Notes under the pieces: model-generated
What the model was told of the DNA's origin: nothing
Database searches by the model: none
What the model saw: the letters and a program-made list of their open reading frames with translations, nothing else
From: Conidiobolus coronatus NRRL 28638
Lineage: Eukaryota; Entomophthoromycota; Entomophthoromycetes; Entomophthorales; Conidiobolaceae
Direction of reading: 5' to 3'
DNA: 36,255 nucleotides
Assembly (NCBI GenBank): GCA_001566745.1
Contig: KQ964467.1
Location: forward strand, 90,638 to 126,892
Program-made: the position numbers and the translations under genes
Shown: one piece after another, positions 11,301-19,906 of the stretch
Layout of the letters: every line of letters begins with the position of its first letter
Position numbering within the stretch: position 1 is the stretch's first letter

Positions 11301-13289
11301 AACTTCTCCTTTATCCAAACTACTAACAATTGTAGACCAAATATGTGTTAACTGGCTGACAATATGTAATTGATGAGGTAATCCAGTATCTGATTTACTC
11401 TCCCCTAATCTATTTAATAATTCGGCAGTTATAGGCTCTAATATAGCGTCTAATTGATGAATATTAGTGCTTTCGTTTAATACTGTGTATAGATTGGAAA
11501 TGAACTTTGGGTTGAATAAGATGCTTAAGGAATCTGATTGGACTAACTTTTGAGATGTTATACTCTCAACAAGGGATTGTGTGCAGAGGTCTAATTTACG
11601 AATTCTTGAGTAGTTGTTAATTAAACTTAATGCTAAATCCAAAGCTCCAGGATACTTTGTTATTAAGCTTAAATCCCACATTTTAGTTAACTTTGAATCG
11701 AATAAACTGGGGTTTAAGTTGATTAAGTTTGAGTAACAGATTAGACAATTATTTAAACAGATGGATAATTGATCCTTTGTGGGTAAATTGAAGAGCTGAG
11801 AGCTTGAAGATTGTTCGATAATAGTGATTAACTCGATATACTCGTTTAACAAAGCTTCTCTATCTACTAGTTGAGTTACTCCCAAGGTATTGGTGAATAA
11901 GTTTAAGTCCTTCAAAATCTTAATAATATTGGATGTGGCTTCAATACTCAAATTAATACATTCCAATTGACTTTGAATCAAAGCTAAACTTTCTGAACTG
12001 CTCTTTTTAACCTTTTTACGTGGCATTTCAACGGAAGCTTTGTAATCACTAAATAATTCATTAACCTTAAGGTAAGGATAGGTTAATTTAATTAATTTGA
12101 AAGCAAGAGGGACTTTGAGGGCTTTAATGTGATCCTTTTCTGATTCGGTAGTATCTTTGCAGAATAATTCTAACCAGATGGGTAAGGATTGGATAGAACC
12201 TAATTTTAAGATTATGCTAGCGTCTTCTTCAGAATCATCTGAGTCTGATTTGGAATTGATATTAGTTTCTAATTTTTCAAATAGTTTAGCATGATAACTT
12301 TGCTCATTATTATCACTTTCTAATTCAATAGCATGACGATAACCATTCAATTGATCTGTAGGGAAAAATACTAATTGCAAGTAAACCTTGAATCTATCAA
12401 GGAATCCATTAATGATTTTGGATTCAGAATTATTCAAATAATAGAATAATTCTATTAAAGGATTCATTAAGTGATCGATTACTTGGTTAAAGATTAATTT
12501 GTAGTTTTCTTCCCATTTTACCATTTTAGTGAGTAAAATAAGGCCAGATTCGAGTAAAGAGATAAGGATTAATAAGTCGATGTCTTCTAATTTAGCGCCT
12601 TGTTTGAGTGTAATGGATAGTGTAGAAATTAAACTTTTAACGAGGTCAACATGGGGTAATTTTGAAATTTCGAAATATGGAGCGGTTTTAGGTAAACTCA
12701 TATTATTGTGAGCCATCCATTTAAAGTAAGATTTTAAAGTGTAATCCAAATATCCAGCTAATTTTCTTAATTTTGACCAATTTTCGATATCTTGGGTTAA
12801 TTTGTGATTAATGAACTTAATACCACCTAATAAAGGTAACATTAAGTGGTGTTTGTTTAATGATAATTTGAATTTTTCAAGTTCTAATTCACCATTAGGG
12901 CCCAAATTAGTGATTACTTGATCATTGTCGTTGAACTTGAAGCCTTTCCAATTTACTAAAACCAATAAAGTATCCCAAACGGAAGCTTGTAAACACCAAT
13001 TTACATTCTCTTCCTCTTTAGCGTTGTCATTATCTTCGCTAACTAATTCCCAATTTTCAACATCCCCCTTTGTACTGGATTGTAATAAATTAGTTAAAAA
13101 AATATCTAAAATGGTGCTATTAGCGTGATGAATAGAAGTTTGTTGAGGGTTTTTCCAGCTTGTTTTTAAGGTATTTAGGTAATTTGATAACTCTTTGCCA
13201 CCGCTAGAAGGACCTTTTTTAAGGTATTGTGTCAAGGAAGTTCCGGATAGTACTTTTGAGTTAATAGTATTACTATTGTTTGATGGCAT
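8334..13289 (-). CDS. Large helical-repeat protein, probable Urb2/Npa2 ribosome-biogenesis factor
   Basis: Intronless gene for 1651 residues. The chain is Leu/Ile/Asn/Lys-rich and almost entirely helical in character, as in an ARM/HEAT-like solenoid, with no signal peptide or membrane segment. Acidic patches occur near residues 75-95 and 350 (SDSDDSEED), and a basic PRKKVKKSSS around residue 423 could be a nuclear localisation signal. The extreme C-terminus, LLKLVRAQYVSSVKFKGKV, resembles the end of Urb2/Npa2 family proteins, which act in the nucleolus on early 60S pre-ribosomes. Yeast Urb2 is about 1170 residues and the human protein about 1520, so this is at the long end. Identification rests on overall character and the tail, not on catalytic motifs; Urb1/Npa1 or another large solenoid protein is the main alternative. 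The start follows a long AT-rich region and gives MPSNNSNT. Confidence 0.55.
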   Translation of the reverse strand: MPSNNSNTINSKVLSGTSLTQYLKKGPSSGGKELSNYLNTLKTSWKNPQQTSIHHANSTILDIFLTNLLQSSTKGDVENWELVSEDNDNAKEEENVNWCLQASVWDTLLVLVNWKGFKFNDNDQVITNLGPNGELELEKFKLSLNKHHLMLPLLGGIKFINHKLTQDIENWSKLRKLAGYLDYTLKSYFKWMAHNNMSLPKTAPYFEISKLPHVDLVKSLISTLSITLKQGAKLEDIDLLILISLLESGLILLTKMVKWEENYKLIFNQVIDHLMNPLIELFYYLNNSESKIINGFLDRFKVYLQLVFFPTDQLNGYRHAIELESDNNEQSYHAKLFEKLETNINSKSDSDDSEEDASIILKLGSIQSLPIWLELFCKDTTESEKDHIKALKVPLAFKLIKLTYPYLKVNELFSDYKASVEMPRKKVKKSSSESLALIQSQLECINLSIEATSNIIKILKDLNLFTNTLGVTQLVDREALLNEYIELITIIEQSSSSQLFNLPTKDQLSICLNNCLICYSNLINLNPSLFDSKLTKMWDLSLITKYPGALDLALSLINNYSRIRKLDLCTQSLVESITSQKLVQSDSLSILFNPKFISNLYTVLNESTNIHQLDAILEPITAELLNRLGESKSDTGLPHQLHIVSQLTHIWSTIVSSLDKGEVKEHLKGHFDRFIEKVFIPNFKWSEDKLKDDDHCKSKLKKISKLFDEDDNNTQSDINFINSLQLLSLTLTTTNLNSWPSSTSPITFRHLYNLIKEMSKKINLNNKLGKLIVLKVIIQFGDLIILEGQKDSVLVELFNFCLSQVELTKKSDELGNGEGEGQILLSNLDTNYNEAIWHQLSNKASWNTIYSGLLIGSSNSSNSEVVGGIIDNLAKSILNRQLIFSNGNDSAFTEYQLEGDKLSYYWLHYWLKLTQEGLVYFRENFIQTVLNNQASEASYKHEKLSWLNLDTLDLTKIGELEANIKGIKSNSKLFKDQVKFFELMFSNLKKLPSNLIPDGLKVKLINLIHIILVFIKLNYAAISNDDSDGELVEFVNLIISTLNPIQNSLSKAQASKLIKFEGFNNLLNCTLPILSKIKDFTKWYELRQKLTSTFIHTFGIFVSTQALVNDETLINLVLPNQHGSDSEGVAYDSLKLDLMSNILLNLNANFNSSLIKSELISKVPVKLILNYYNNNLMSEIDLTQYEKTINSQLAGINDILSNYEEVFEFDGAESDVKAMETKLPLLTRDILKVVEFLEKVIYSQYSLKSLRMYSGLSKLRDSTGLNQLITQLIQSLVNFTSYPLLSQLLFQSVLNLIQCKLVLFSLNTKLVPSSELNQLVNWIQLIYHYANPHIINTKLIEQMSTIGANLSRLMNHEQLEQSVSSILQKIGYRFKLDELLSTLQLLNDWLLDDPSNKKGLKVRAITSTINHLVLSNLTCMDSVNRESLTLPSLEFIYNSLGVAKYQLDQTIINSVLQLIQQLLKQESKVEELHKITKLLIRIIKFHFKLIQLTNLQVILVELVQNWIILFNLNGWTRVDLIISPILTSLPTKCYTEDLTKSYNLVISNVLTELIHQRLEFSQVFTNRTAQNTPEGLFEESYINKNLTSEFEGWFNIFLILETCSNQLSGGGKRDEDFSLKKVLSWISPHGQNLLKLVRAQYVSSVKFKGKV

Positions 13290-15752
13290 GATTAATAAAT
13301 ATTATTTGTATGATTATATGTTAGTATTCTATTTAGTTTATAAAAGTCTATTATTATTTTTCTATTTCTATAGTAGTTTTTTAGTTTAAATAAATTAATG
13401 CGCTTTGAGTCTGATCTGCTTAGGGTGTTAATAAATCATTAAAATAAACTTATTATTATGGGATATTTATTAATAATCTGGATTTATTAGTACTAAATGG
13501 GGTAATGATTTCAAATTATTTTATTTCTTTATTTAAACAAATAATCAATTTAGAGCAACCTAGTCCACTAATTATACTCCCATAATAAATTAATTATAGT
13601 TGATTTATAATTAACCAATAGGAGTGCTATAATTTAGAAAAATTTTAATTAATTAAAAACTAAGATGTCATAAAACAATTATTATTAAATTATTAGCTAA
13701 TTATTATAAAACTATTTTCTAAAACTTTTATTAAAAAATTATAAATATAAATATGAAGCTCAGGTATATAAATATCATAAAGCTTGAGAAAGATAATAAT
13801 AAGTTTTAAAAACTTTATAAACTCTAATATAATTATAATAAATATCATTTCAAATAAATATGTATATTTTATATATATTATCGATTTTGTTAGTTTAGAG
13901 AATTGGTTTTATTGCACTTTGTAGTAATTATGTATAAACACTCATATATATGTGCGTATATAAGCGTAATCTAGTCAATTTATTCATATTAGCAAAAAAT
14001 AATAAAATCTCAAATATTTTTTTACTAAACTCTTTTGAAGACTATAATTGATAATTTTAATTTTATTAAGTTTTGTGATTAAAAAATTTGTATTATAAAA
14101 ATCAAACACACAACACACAATGTACGCATTATATTAGATGACCTATATCATTATATGAGCCCATTAGAATTAAAAAAAACCTCGTTTTAGTAATAATCAA
14201 CAAAATAATTATATTTAAAAATAAACTTTGGTTAATATAGCTATTAATGGATTAATAAGATGACTTAATTATAATATGCTATTTAACGATATTTCATTTA
14301 AAATAAATCAGCAAAATTTCTCTAAAAAATGCACTTTTAACTAACCAACTTTTAATAATATAATTGCTTCTTATAATATATCATTCTATATTTTTGAATG
14401 CTTGAAATAAAAATAAAGAATAATTTCAACTATTAGTCTTATAAGTAATTGAAATAAATTATTCTAATTTTATATAAAAAATTTATTTAACTTAATATTG
14501 CTTATAAGCTGATTTTTTTGAACTTTGATATTATTTAATTTGCGTTAGTTATTATAATGTATATAATAATTAAGAAATTTATTTAAAGATTTTCATGTAT
14601 TGAGTGGATTTTATCAATTTGGATAAATATGATAAAGTGGTAATTATTAAAACTCTGCAAGTTTAGCTTTAAATTGTAATGCTTACGGAGAAACACTCTT
14701 GCAGCCATACGCTAACATTCCAAACGTGCCTATCATTTGCCTATGAGTTATCTTTTTGCATGGAGGATGTCTGCTGAGGTAATTATTACGCATGAGTGGC
14801 AATATTGCTATCCACATATAGCTAAGAAATCTGTCCTATATTAACTCTTCCTAAAGGGTCTTAGTTGAATTCCATAACAATATGAACAATTTATATTAAA
14901 CATCAATGTTTAAATTAAAGATATACTTACTGTAGTTAATGTGAGCGAGTAGCTCTGTGCAGCATTTTTAGCTCTTCTATATCTGATCTAGCTTTTTGAG
15001 ACGAAATTGCATACTATGCACATATGCTATAATGATTGATTAATTAATTTACAGAGTATAAACTCTTTAGACATGATTTTTTGTAAATCAATAAATTTTC
15101 AATTAACTTTTATTATTGCAATTTTATACCATAAGAATATTTTTGAAGCAATGTTTTGTTTATTCAAGTTTATCGATTTTTTCTAAATATGCATTAAATG
15201 GATTATTTTACAGCAGTTTCTATATACTGGTATAAAATCAAATAGACCTATGCGCTATAGCATATAAATGATATTTATTTATCCGAAATATCTTGAATAA
15301 ATGAGATAAGCTATAAAAAAATTTCCTAATACTATACCTATGAATATTAGATTGATAAACCCAAAAGAATAATTATGTAATGGCTATCGTAAACATTAAA
15401 TGAGTCAATATTTGGAAAAATATTGCATAGTTTCATGTAATCAATTGTTTGCTCAAAGGAGAATTAGTAAGCTACTCAAAGTTTTGATAAAAAATAAGCC
15501 ATTTTAACATCTTATATAAACAAATAACTAGTATTAATGCTATGTCATCTTAAGTTATTAACTATGCTCTGATTATTAGTTTATTTGTAATAAGATTTGT
15601 AATTTAGCATATATATTAAAAATTTAAGCGCTTTTTCTACCCCTGATATTAAAAATATGAGTATACTTGAGTAATTCTACTTGAAATATTTACAAAAATA
15701 TGCACTAAATATTAAATAATTTAAATTGCTTTTATAATAAAAACTTATTAAA

Positions 15753-15854
15753 CTTAAGCTTAAGCAGCTTTCTTATTATACAAGTTAAACTTGAAAAAAT
15801 CTAATCCCAAAAGAATTAGACATTGTCAATATAAAATAGGATATATATTGACAA
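15753..15854. repeat. Cluster of four short inverted repeats
   Basis: Four palindromic units follow each other within 102 bases: CTTAAGCTTAAG at 15753-15764, CAAGTTAAACTTG at 15781-15793, TCTAAT/ATTAGA at 15800-15805 and 15815-15820, and the perfect 11-bp pair TTGTCAATATA at 15823-15833 with its complement at 15844-15854 (10-base loop). Function unknown. Confidence 0.55.
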
Positions 15855-16564
15855 ATAAATTTAACCTAATCGTGGCAACTTTCAAATTTATAAAAAAATT
15901 ATCAAGTTTTGAACCAGAATAAATTTGAAAACAATGATACTCATTATTTTATTGGCTAATTCGCGTATTTTTCTTGATTTTTAGTTAAAAATTTTGAGTA
16001 AATATTTGAATTTATTTCTTAAAATGGAATAGCTGGAATCAAGTTTAATTTGGATTTTTGCCAGTTATGAATTAATTATGCAACTAAAGTTGAAATTTTA
16101 AGTTTAACATTATTGATTGATGGTTTCAAATGTATACTCCAGAGATAAGTGATATAGTGTATGAAAAACTATTTCCTTAAAGATATCAATATTTATATTT
16201 ATAAGCATCGATTTTGATGAATAGAGTGCATATGTTTATATTATAATTATGTGATATCTTTAAGCATCCTGAAATACTTATCTAATTTATCGATTTATTT
16301 TAAGCCTTCACCTTTTAGTATTAACTTGTATTGCTAACAAATTGATATGGTTCAAGTCTCAGCAGCATAAAATATTAATAATAAGGATAATTTTGTCTCA
16401 TTTTCCACATTTTTTAAAGCTGTAAAAGGGATGATGGTCTAGAAATTACTCCTTCATTTAATGTAAAATTTAATTTCTTGAGTTTATTATAGGAGTCGTT
16501 TATTTATTAACATCTACCCTCCTTCGTAATTATGCGCAAGATTAAATAGCATACTTATCAATAG

Positions 16565-16572
16565 TATATATA
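16565..16572 (+). promoter_or_regulatory. TATA-like element of the first repeat-protein gene
   Basis: TATATATA located about 70 bases upstream of the ATG at 16641. Position is plausible; sequence composition makes a chance match possible. Confidence 0.35.
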
Positions 16573-16640
16573 CTATACGCCAATATCAATTAACAGTACA
16601 AACTAATTTATTTTTTAATTTAATATTTGGCTTAGGAATA

Positions 16641-18032
16641 ATGTATACCTTTAATCTGGTTCAATTGGCCATCATTGGGCAAGTTTATGGGAGCTATCAA
16701 GTTACGGCTCCAACTACTAATGCTTACCCAGTAGCTTCTCCAACCACCCAGCAGCCATCTCCAGCATACCCAGTTATCACTTCTGCACCTGCTGGATACC
16801 CTACTGCTTCAAAACCCATTCCATCCTATCCAGTTCAACAGCCTCATGGTCCAATCAACTATCCAATTCTCTTACCTCCTGCCCCAATCAACTATCCCAT
16901 TCAACTTCCCCCTGCCCCAATCAACTATCCAGTTCAACAACCTCCTGCCCAGGTCAACTATCTAGTGCCCCCTAATCAAAACCATCCCAATGGAAATCGT
17001 AAATGTCACAAAGTTACCAAAGTATTTGATGTATGTGAAGGAGATCAATATCCTCATTTTAATTATCCAGCTCGCGATGATCATTATCGCGAAATTAGAT
17101 ATAACCAAGGGCTACCAACAGTATATGTAACTTTACCATGTGGTGTTCCAGTCCCAACTCATTACCCTGTCCAGCACAGCCCAATTCCTCCTCCACCTCC
17201 CCCACCATCAGCCACTAATCCACCAGCTTCTCATCCTGCAGTTGAACATCGCACTCACACTCATCCTGCCGTTCCTGTTATTCCTTCTTATCCAGTTATA
17301 CCCGCCACTACTCCTTGTCCCACTCTCACTGTAAAAGTTACTTCTGTTGTTTACCATACAGCTCAAGCAACACCTTGCACTACTGCACCTAAAGTTGTTC
17401 CAACTTACGAAATCAAAACCACTACACCATGCACAACCACACCTGCCCCAGTTCCAACTTATCATGTTAAGCATACAACTCCAGTCCATGTAATCAACTA
17501 TAGCACTACTACTCCTTGCACTACTACACCTGTCCCAATCCCAACTTATCAAGTTAAAACCACTACACCATGCACAACTACACCTATCCCTGTTCCAACC
17601 TATCATGTTAAACATACAACACCTGTTTATGTAATCGACTATCGCACTACTACCACTACACCTTGCACTACTACACCTAAAGTTGTTCCAACTTACGAAG
17701 TCAAAACCACTACACCATGCACAACCACACCTGCTCCAGTTCCAACTTATCAAGTTAAAACCACTACTCCAGTCTACGTAATTAACTATACCACTACTAC
17801 TACTCCCTGCACAACCACACCTATCCCAGTTCCAACTTATCAAGTTAAAACTACAACCCCAGCCTATGTGATTAACTATACCACCACTACTACTCCCTGC
17901 ACAACTACAACTAAACCAGCTCCAACTTACCAGGTTCAAACCACAGCTCCTGCTTATGTAGTTAACTATAGTACCACTACTAATGCACCTTATCTAGTTA
18001 ATTATAACACTCAACCCGTTCATTATGCTTAA
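16641..18032 (+). CDS. Secreted Pro/Thr/Tyr-rich repeat protein (extensin-like), paralogue 1
   Basis: Single exon, 463 residues. A signal peptide covers about residues 1-18 (cleavage near VYGS/YQV). Residues 25-112 are short repeats built on YPV and INYPI/V. Residues about 121-132 hold KCHKVTKVFDVCEG, a Cys pair (C-x9-C) also found in the next gene. After a short PPPPPPP run, residues about 225-450 are imperfect repeats of a unit like TTTPCTTTPxPVPTYxVK with VYVINY, each with one Cys. There is no hydrophobic C-terminal tail, so no GPI anchor is expected. The composition, with regularly spaced Tyr in Pro/Thr context, suits an O-glycosylated, cross-linkable wall or extracellular matrix protein. 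Codons end in C more often than in the housekeeping neighbours, suggesting strong expression or repeat-driven composition. Function is inferred from composition only. Confidence 0.8.
   Translation: MYTFNLVQLAIIGQVYGSYQVTAPTTNAYPVASPTTQQPSPAYPVITSAPAGYPTASKPIPSYPVQQPHGPINYPILLPPAPINYPIQLPPAPINYPVQQPPAQVNYLVPPNQNHPNGNRKCHKVTKVFDVCEGDQYPHFNYPARDDHYREIRYNQGLPTVYVTLPCGVPVPTHYPVQHSPIPPPPPPPSATNPPASHPAVEHRTHTHPAVPVIPSYPVIPATTPCPTLTVKVTSVVYHTAQATPCTTAPKVVPTYEIKTTTPCTTTPAPVPTYHVKHTTPVHVINYSTTTPCTTTPVPIPTYQVKTTTPCTTTPIPVPTYHVKHTTPVYVIDYRTTTTTPCTTTPKVVPTYEVKTTTPCTTTPAPVPTYQVKTTTPVYVINYTTTTTPCTTTPIPVPTYQVKTTTPAYVINYTTTTTPCTTTTKPAPTYQVQTTAPAYVVNYSTTTNAPYLVNYNTQPVHYA
17300..17990 (+). repeat. Tandem repeat array inside paralogue 1
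   Basis: DNA and protein repeats of the pattern TTTPC-TTTP-x-PVPTY-x-VK alternating with TTPVYVINY. Copies are imperfect and two unit lengths alternate. The biased codons also leave the opposite strand open, producing a spurious antisense reading frame. Confidence 0.8.
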
Positions 18033-19906
18033 CCAAGTTTTCTAATCAAAGCATATTAATTTAAATATTAATTAATTAATAGCCTAATATCTAATTTCAA
18101 GTATTATCCGAATAAATAATTTATATTTTTTATTAAAAATGAATTTTAAACGTGCTAATATTAGTAAAAATTTAATTAAGTATTAACTTTTTTATTAATA
18201 AAGCTTATTGAAGTTATTTTATTAATAAAGTTAATGATTAACTAAAATTTTAAAGCTGAATATAAATCAGCTTTCGTAATAATTCCTAATTTAGTTATAA
18301 TACTCGAAAAAAAAGTAATTTTATATGCTAGATAAACTTAGTCAAAATTGAATTAGTATGTTGATAATAATCAACCTTTTTAACTAAAAAAATGCTTCAA
18401 AGTTGTATCTACCAAATTTGAAGATTGTTAATATTTGAGTTAATTAAATTTTTTCTATACAATTTCTATTATTAGAAATTGGTCTAAAATGTGAATCTTT
18501 GCCTAATTTTGACAATAAATATATATTTCGTATTTCAAATATATTACTAATTAGTATAGTCTGCATTGTACTAATATTAATTTTTAAATTTATCTAATTT
18601 ATCCTAGCTCTACCAAGATTTAAAAGAGTAATTAAAACTTTTGTACTTTATTGCTGATTGAAAAATATTTAAACTAAATCATTTAAACTTAGCATTGGTT
18701 AATATATGTTTTCAAAAGTTTATTATAGATAATGAGTAGATATTTTTAGATTAAAGAATTCAAAATAAGGCAATTATTTGCAAATTTAATCTCAAGAAAA
18801 AATCGAACTTCAATTGAATTAAAAATGATAAACTAATAAACTACAAGGGATTTCCCCAGAATGGCTGCATTTTTCTCTCCTTCAATCACCAAGCATTCAA
18901 CCTCCATCCTTCTCCAAAAAATGTATCAAACTTGAAGTAAAAAAGCTATTAATAAATGCGCGATATGCAAAAATATAATATTTTCCTATAATTTTAAACT
19001 TAATTTGTTTTTTATTGTTTATTATCACATTAGCTTGAGCTTATTATTGATTTAGTCATAGTTGAAAAAAGTAAAGTATATTGAATTCCGTTGCCACTTT
19101 GGTATAAACTGTTTAATTGTTGCAATTCAACTGTTAATTGGAGATAAATTTACGCTTGGATCTATTTATAAAATACAATTAATCGGGAGAAAATCTCTTT
19201 TAACATTAATCAAGTCAGTTAGTAAATACAATATCACATCCTGATAGCCATCCAAATGCATCATTGAATTATTAAGCCTTGGTTTTTGCAACTCATCTAA
19301 CCTATAATAGGATGTATCGGTTTAAGCCAGTATGATCAGGAAGTATAAAACAAAGCAAATTAAAGTCCAGGGTAGCGATATTGTGTATTTATTCTCCTAT
19401 TTACTTGTAGGAGTAGCTCGTTATTGGGATAATTTTTTTGTTTGTTGAGAAATTTAAATATTTTAGTTCAAAAATCTATAATTAAATTCTTTTCCCTAAA
19501 TTCAATACTTATTACAATTGGACAGCTTCTAAATTTCAGCCAATCAATTTTTCAAGTTGGAAGGAGAGTATTTGTAGTCGTGTTAGTAAAAAGGGACTGT
19601 TGGTCAAAGTAAGGAGTTAAATGGATAGGAATATTTTGAAAAAATCTACTAAACTACCCCACAACATTTGGCAATCGATTTATAGGCACCCCGCTACATT
19701 AAAGAAAGGAGTATACACTAACCTTAACAATTCATCTATTATATAAACCCACCTGCTCGCTTGTTAATTACTCAGATCCAAGTGATTTCGACAAAAGTAG
19801 TTCATTTTTAGTTATCATTCACCTAACACTGGCTGTTCTCTGATCAACTAAAAAATAAGTTAAATCTCTAAAAATTCAATACCTAATTTAATAGTTAATT
19901 TATACA
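18033..19906. other. AT-rich intergenic region between the two repeat-protein genes
   Basis: No gene is supported; a 60-codon frame near 19062 has no recognisable features. A pyrimidine-rich stretch occurs at about 18865-18920. A CCAATCA box lies at about 19541 and TATATAAA at 19740-19747, about 160 bases before the next ATG, both plausible promoter parts. Confidence 0.5.
19740..19747 (+). promoter_or_regulatory. TATA-like box of the second repeat-protein gene
   Basis: TATATAAA followed by CCCACC, about 160 bases upstream of the ATG at 19907, in a locally GC-richer segment that makes the match less likely to be chance. Confidence 0.45.

Larger units (their letters stand above)
13290..16640. 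other. 3.35-kb AT-rich region without a recognised gene
   Basis: No convincing coding region or RNA gene. Notable structure: a GC-richer patch at about 14655-15035 and a cluster of inverted repeats at 15753-15854 (listed separately). A TTTTGAACCAGAAT sequence near 15907-15920 resembles one end of the MITE-like family but its partner end is unclear. TATATATA at 16565-16572 lies 70 bases before the next gene. Confidence 0.5.

Noticed and set aside
14925-14940. ATACTTACTG, resembling the 5' end of U1 snRNA
   Set aside because: Downstream sequence shows none of the U1 stem-loops or Sm site in the right place; a short match is expected by chance.
15668-15925. Possible fourth MITE-like copy (TGAGTAATTCT on the left, GAACCAGAAT on the right)
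   Set aside because: End matches are partial and the interior does not align with the three accepted copies, so it was kept only as a possible fragment.
16345-16365. GGTTCAAGTC-like tRNA T-arm sequence
   Set aside because: No acceptor stem, anticodon arm or A box can be formed around it.
17208-17939. 243-codon open frame antisense to the first repeat-protein gene
   Set aside because: It is Ser/Trp/Cys/Gly-rich and simply mirrors the repeats of the sense gene; the sense strand has a signal peptide and ordered repeats.
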